In this document: positions 63,546-64,000 of the stretch, piece after piece
Numbering within the stretch: position 1 is the first letter of the stretch
Layout of the letters: each line of letters begins with the position of its first letter
NCBI RefSeq assembly: GCF_003568845.1
Contig: NZ_CP030126.1
Span: 3,145,501-3,209,500 of the forward strand
Origin: Indioceanicola profundi
GTDB taxonomy: Bacteria > Pseudomonadota > Alphaproteobacteria > Azospirillales > Azospirillaceae
Length of the DNA: 64,000 nt
Reading direction: 5' to 3'
Translations under genes and position numbers: made by a program
The notes under the pieces: generated by a model
What the model saw: only the letters and a program-made list of their open reading frames with translations
Told to the model about the DNA's origin: nothing
The model's database searches: none

Positions 63546-64000
63546 GTGAGCATTACAGGCAGGAAACAGGGTGAACCGCTGACGGCGCCGCCGAAACCGC
63601 CGAAGCCGCCCGGCCAGGGGCCGAAGCCCCGGAAGGCCAAGCCGGCTAAGAAAAGCGGCGGCTGGGGGCGGAGCATCGCCAAATGGGGCGTGGTGACGGC
63701 CATCTGGGGCTTCCTGGCCGTGCTGTTCACCGTGGCCTGGTTCGCCCACGACATGCCGGACGTGGCCGATGCCGTGAAGTTCGAGCGGCGGCCGGCGGTG
63801 ACGCTGGTGGCGGCCGACGGCGCGCCCTTCCACCGCTTCGGCGACCTGCGCGGGGCCACCGTGCATATGGAGGACCTGCCGCAGCACCTGATCGAGGCCG
63901 TGGTGGCGACGGAGGACCGGCGCTTCTGGTGGCATTTCGGGCTGGACCCCATCGGCATCGCGCGCGCCGCCTGGACAAACTGGCGGGCAGGGCGCGTGGT
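63546..64000 (+). CDS. Class A penicillin-binding protein, N-terminal part (runs off window)
   Basis: 151 codons from GTG (VSITGRKQGEPLTA); continues past the window. A Pro/Lys-rich cytoplasmic tail (PPKPPKPPGQGPKPRKAKP), a membrane helix (VVTAIWGFLAVLFTVAW), then the start of the GT51 transglycosylase domain with catalytic Glu in VVATEDRRFWWHFGLD. Bifunctional murein synthase of the PBP1 type; the transpeptidase part is not visible, so a monofunctional enzyme cannot be excluded. Confidence 0.85.
   Translation, partial: MSITGRKQGEPLTAPPKPPKPPGQGPKPRKAKPAKKSGGWGRSIAKWGVVTAIWGFLAVLFTVAWFAHDMPDVADAVKFERRPAVTLVAADGAPFHRFGDLRGATVHMEDLPQHLIEAVVATEDRRFWWHFGLDPIGIARAAWTNWRAGRV

Overview
The window is high-GC DNA of an alphaproteobacterium. 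Several gene types point this way together: a heme-sensing Irr regulator of the Fur family, a class I (archaeal-type) lysyl-tRNA synthetase, HemJ, the aerobic cobaltochelatase subunit CobT, a type III-fold ornithine decarboxylase and a sigma-54 phage-shock system. The gene mix suggests Rhodospirillales or Azospirillaceae. That placement is inference; no rRNA or other decisive marker is present. I saw no tRNA, rRNA, CRISPR array, prophage or transposase gene, so this looks like ordinary chromosome.

Layout. 1-5 kb: end of cobT, then a tyrosine-degradation pair (hmgA, fahA) with a divergent MarR regulator. 5-9 kb: ccmAB (cytochrome c maturation), then ornithine decarboxylase behind a long leader that holds a 29-codon ORF and a terminator-like hairpin, then a TorF-type porin. 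9-22 kb: single metabolic and envelope genes (aminotransferase, glutamine amidotransferase-like hydrolase, hydroxyacid dehydrogenase, SH3 protein, acetyltransferase, phytase-like esterase, NnrU, YifB/ComM, alpha/beta hydrolase, HemJ, MarC). 22.6-23.6 kb: gene-free and filled with composite palindromic repeats. 23.6-34.7 kb: lysK, several unknown genes (including a tightly coupled two-gene pair), trxA, an SDR, maiA (the missing step of the tyrosine route), another composite repeat, irr with a probable Irr box, and a nitronate monooxygenase-like flavoprotein. 34.8-40.2 kb: a leftward run hisB-hisH-GNAT-hisA-hisF-hisE, followed by HIT, a PH-like membrane protein and ugpQ. 40.4-48.7 kb: a lipoprotein S1C protease, a GxxExxY protein, a palindromic element, hslVU, a TraB/GumN protein and a MarR regulator sharing a strong dyad, and a RibD-C-like reductase. 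48.7-54.1 kb: sodC, a periplasmic iron-binding protein, accD, folC and an L,D-transpeptidase. 54.2-56.5 kb: a cyclic-nucleotide-binding protein, a stump of a glycosyltransferase and an MFS carrier. 56.6-61.2 kb: the phage-shock locus (pspF diverging from orf66-pspA-pspB-pspC-orf80-orf72-DUF533). 61.2-64 kb: an S9 peptidase and the start of a class A penicillin-binding protein.

Three things deserve a second look. First, a dispersed composite repeat has three modules: a 28-base REP-like palindrome, a GGATGGATAGGATGAA-bounded core, and a GATGAAAATGATG-bounded palindrome. It occurs three times as a composite and once as a lone element with 45-base arms, and the middle core is inverted in one copy. 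Second, the phage-shock operon carries two extra small membrane proteins whose C-terminal tails copy those of PspB and PspC, behind an excellent sigma-54 promoter. Third, the ornithine decarboxylase leader looks like an attenuator. Regulatory dyads at hmgA/marR, irr, traB/marR and the nitronate monooxygenase gene are also readable directly.
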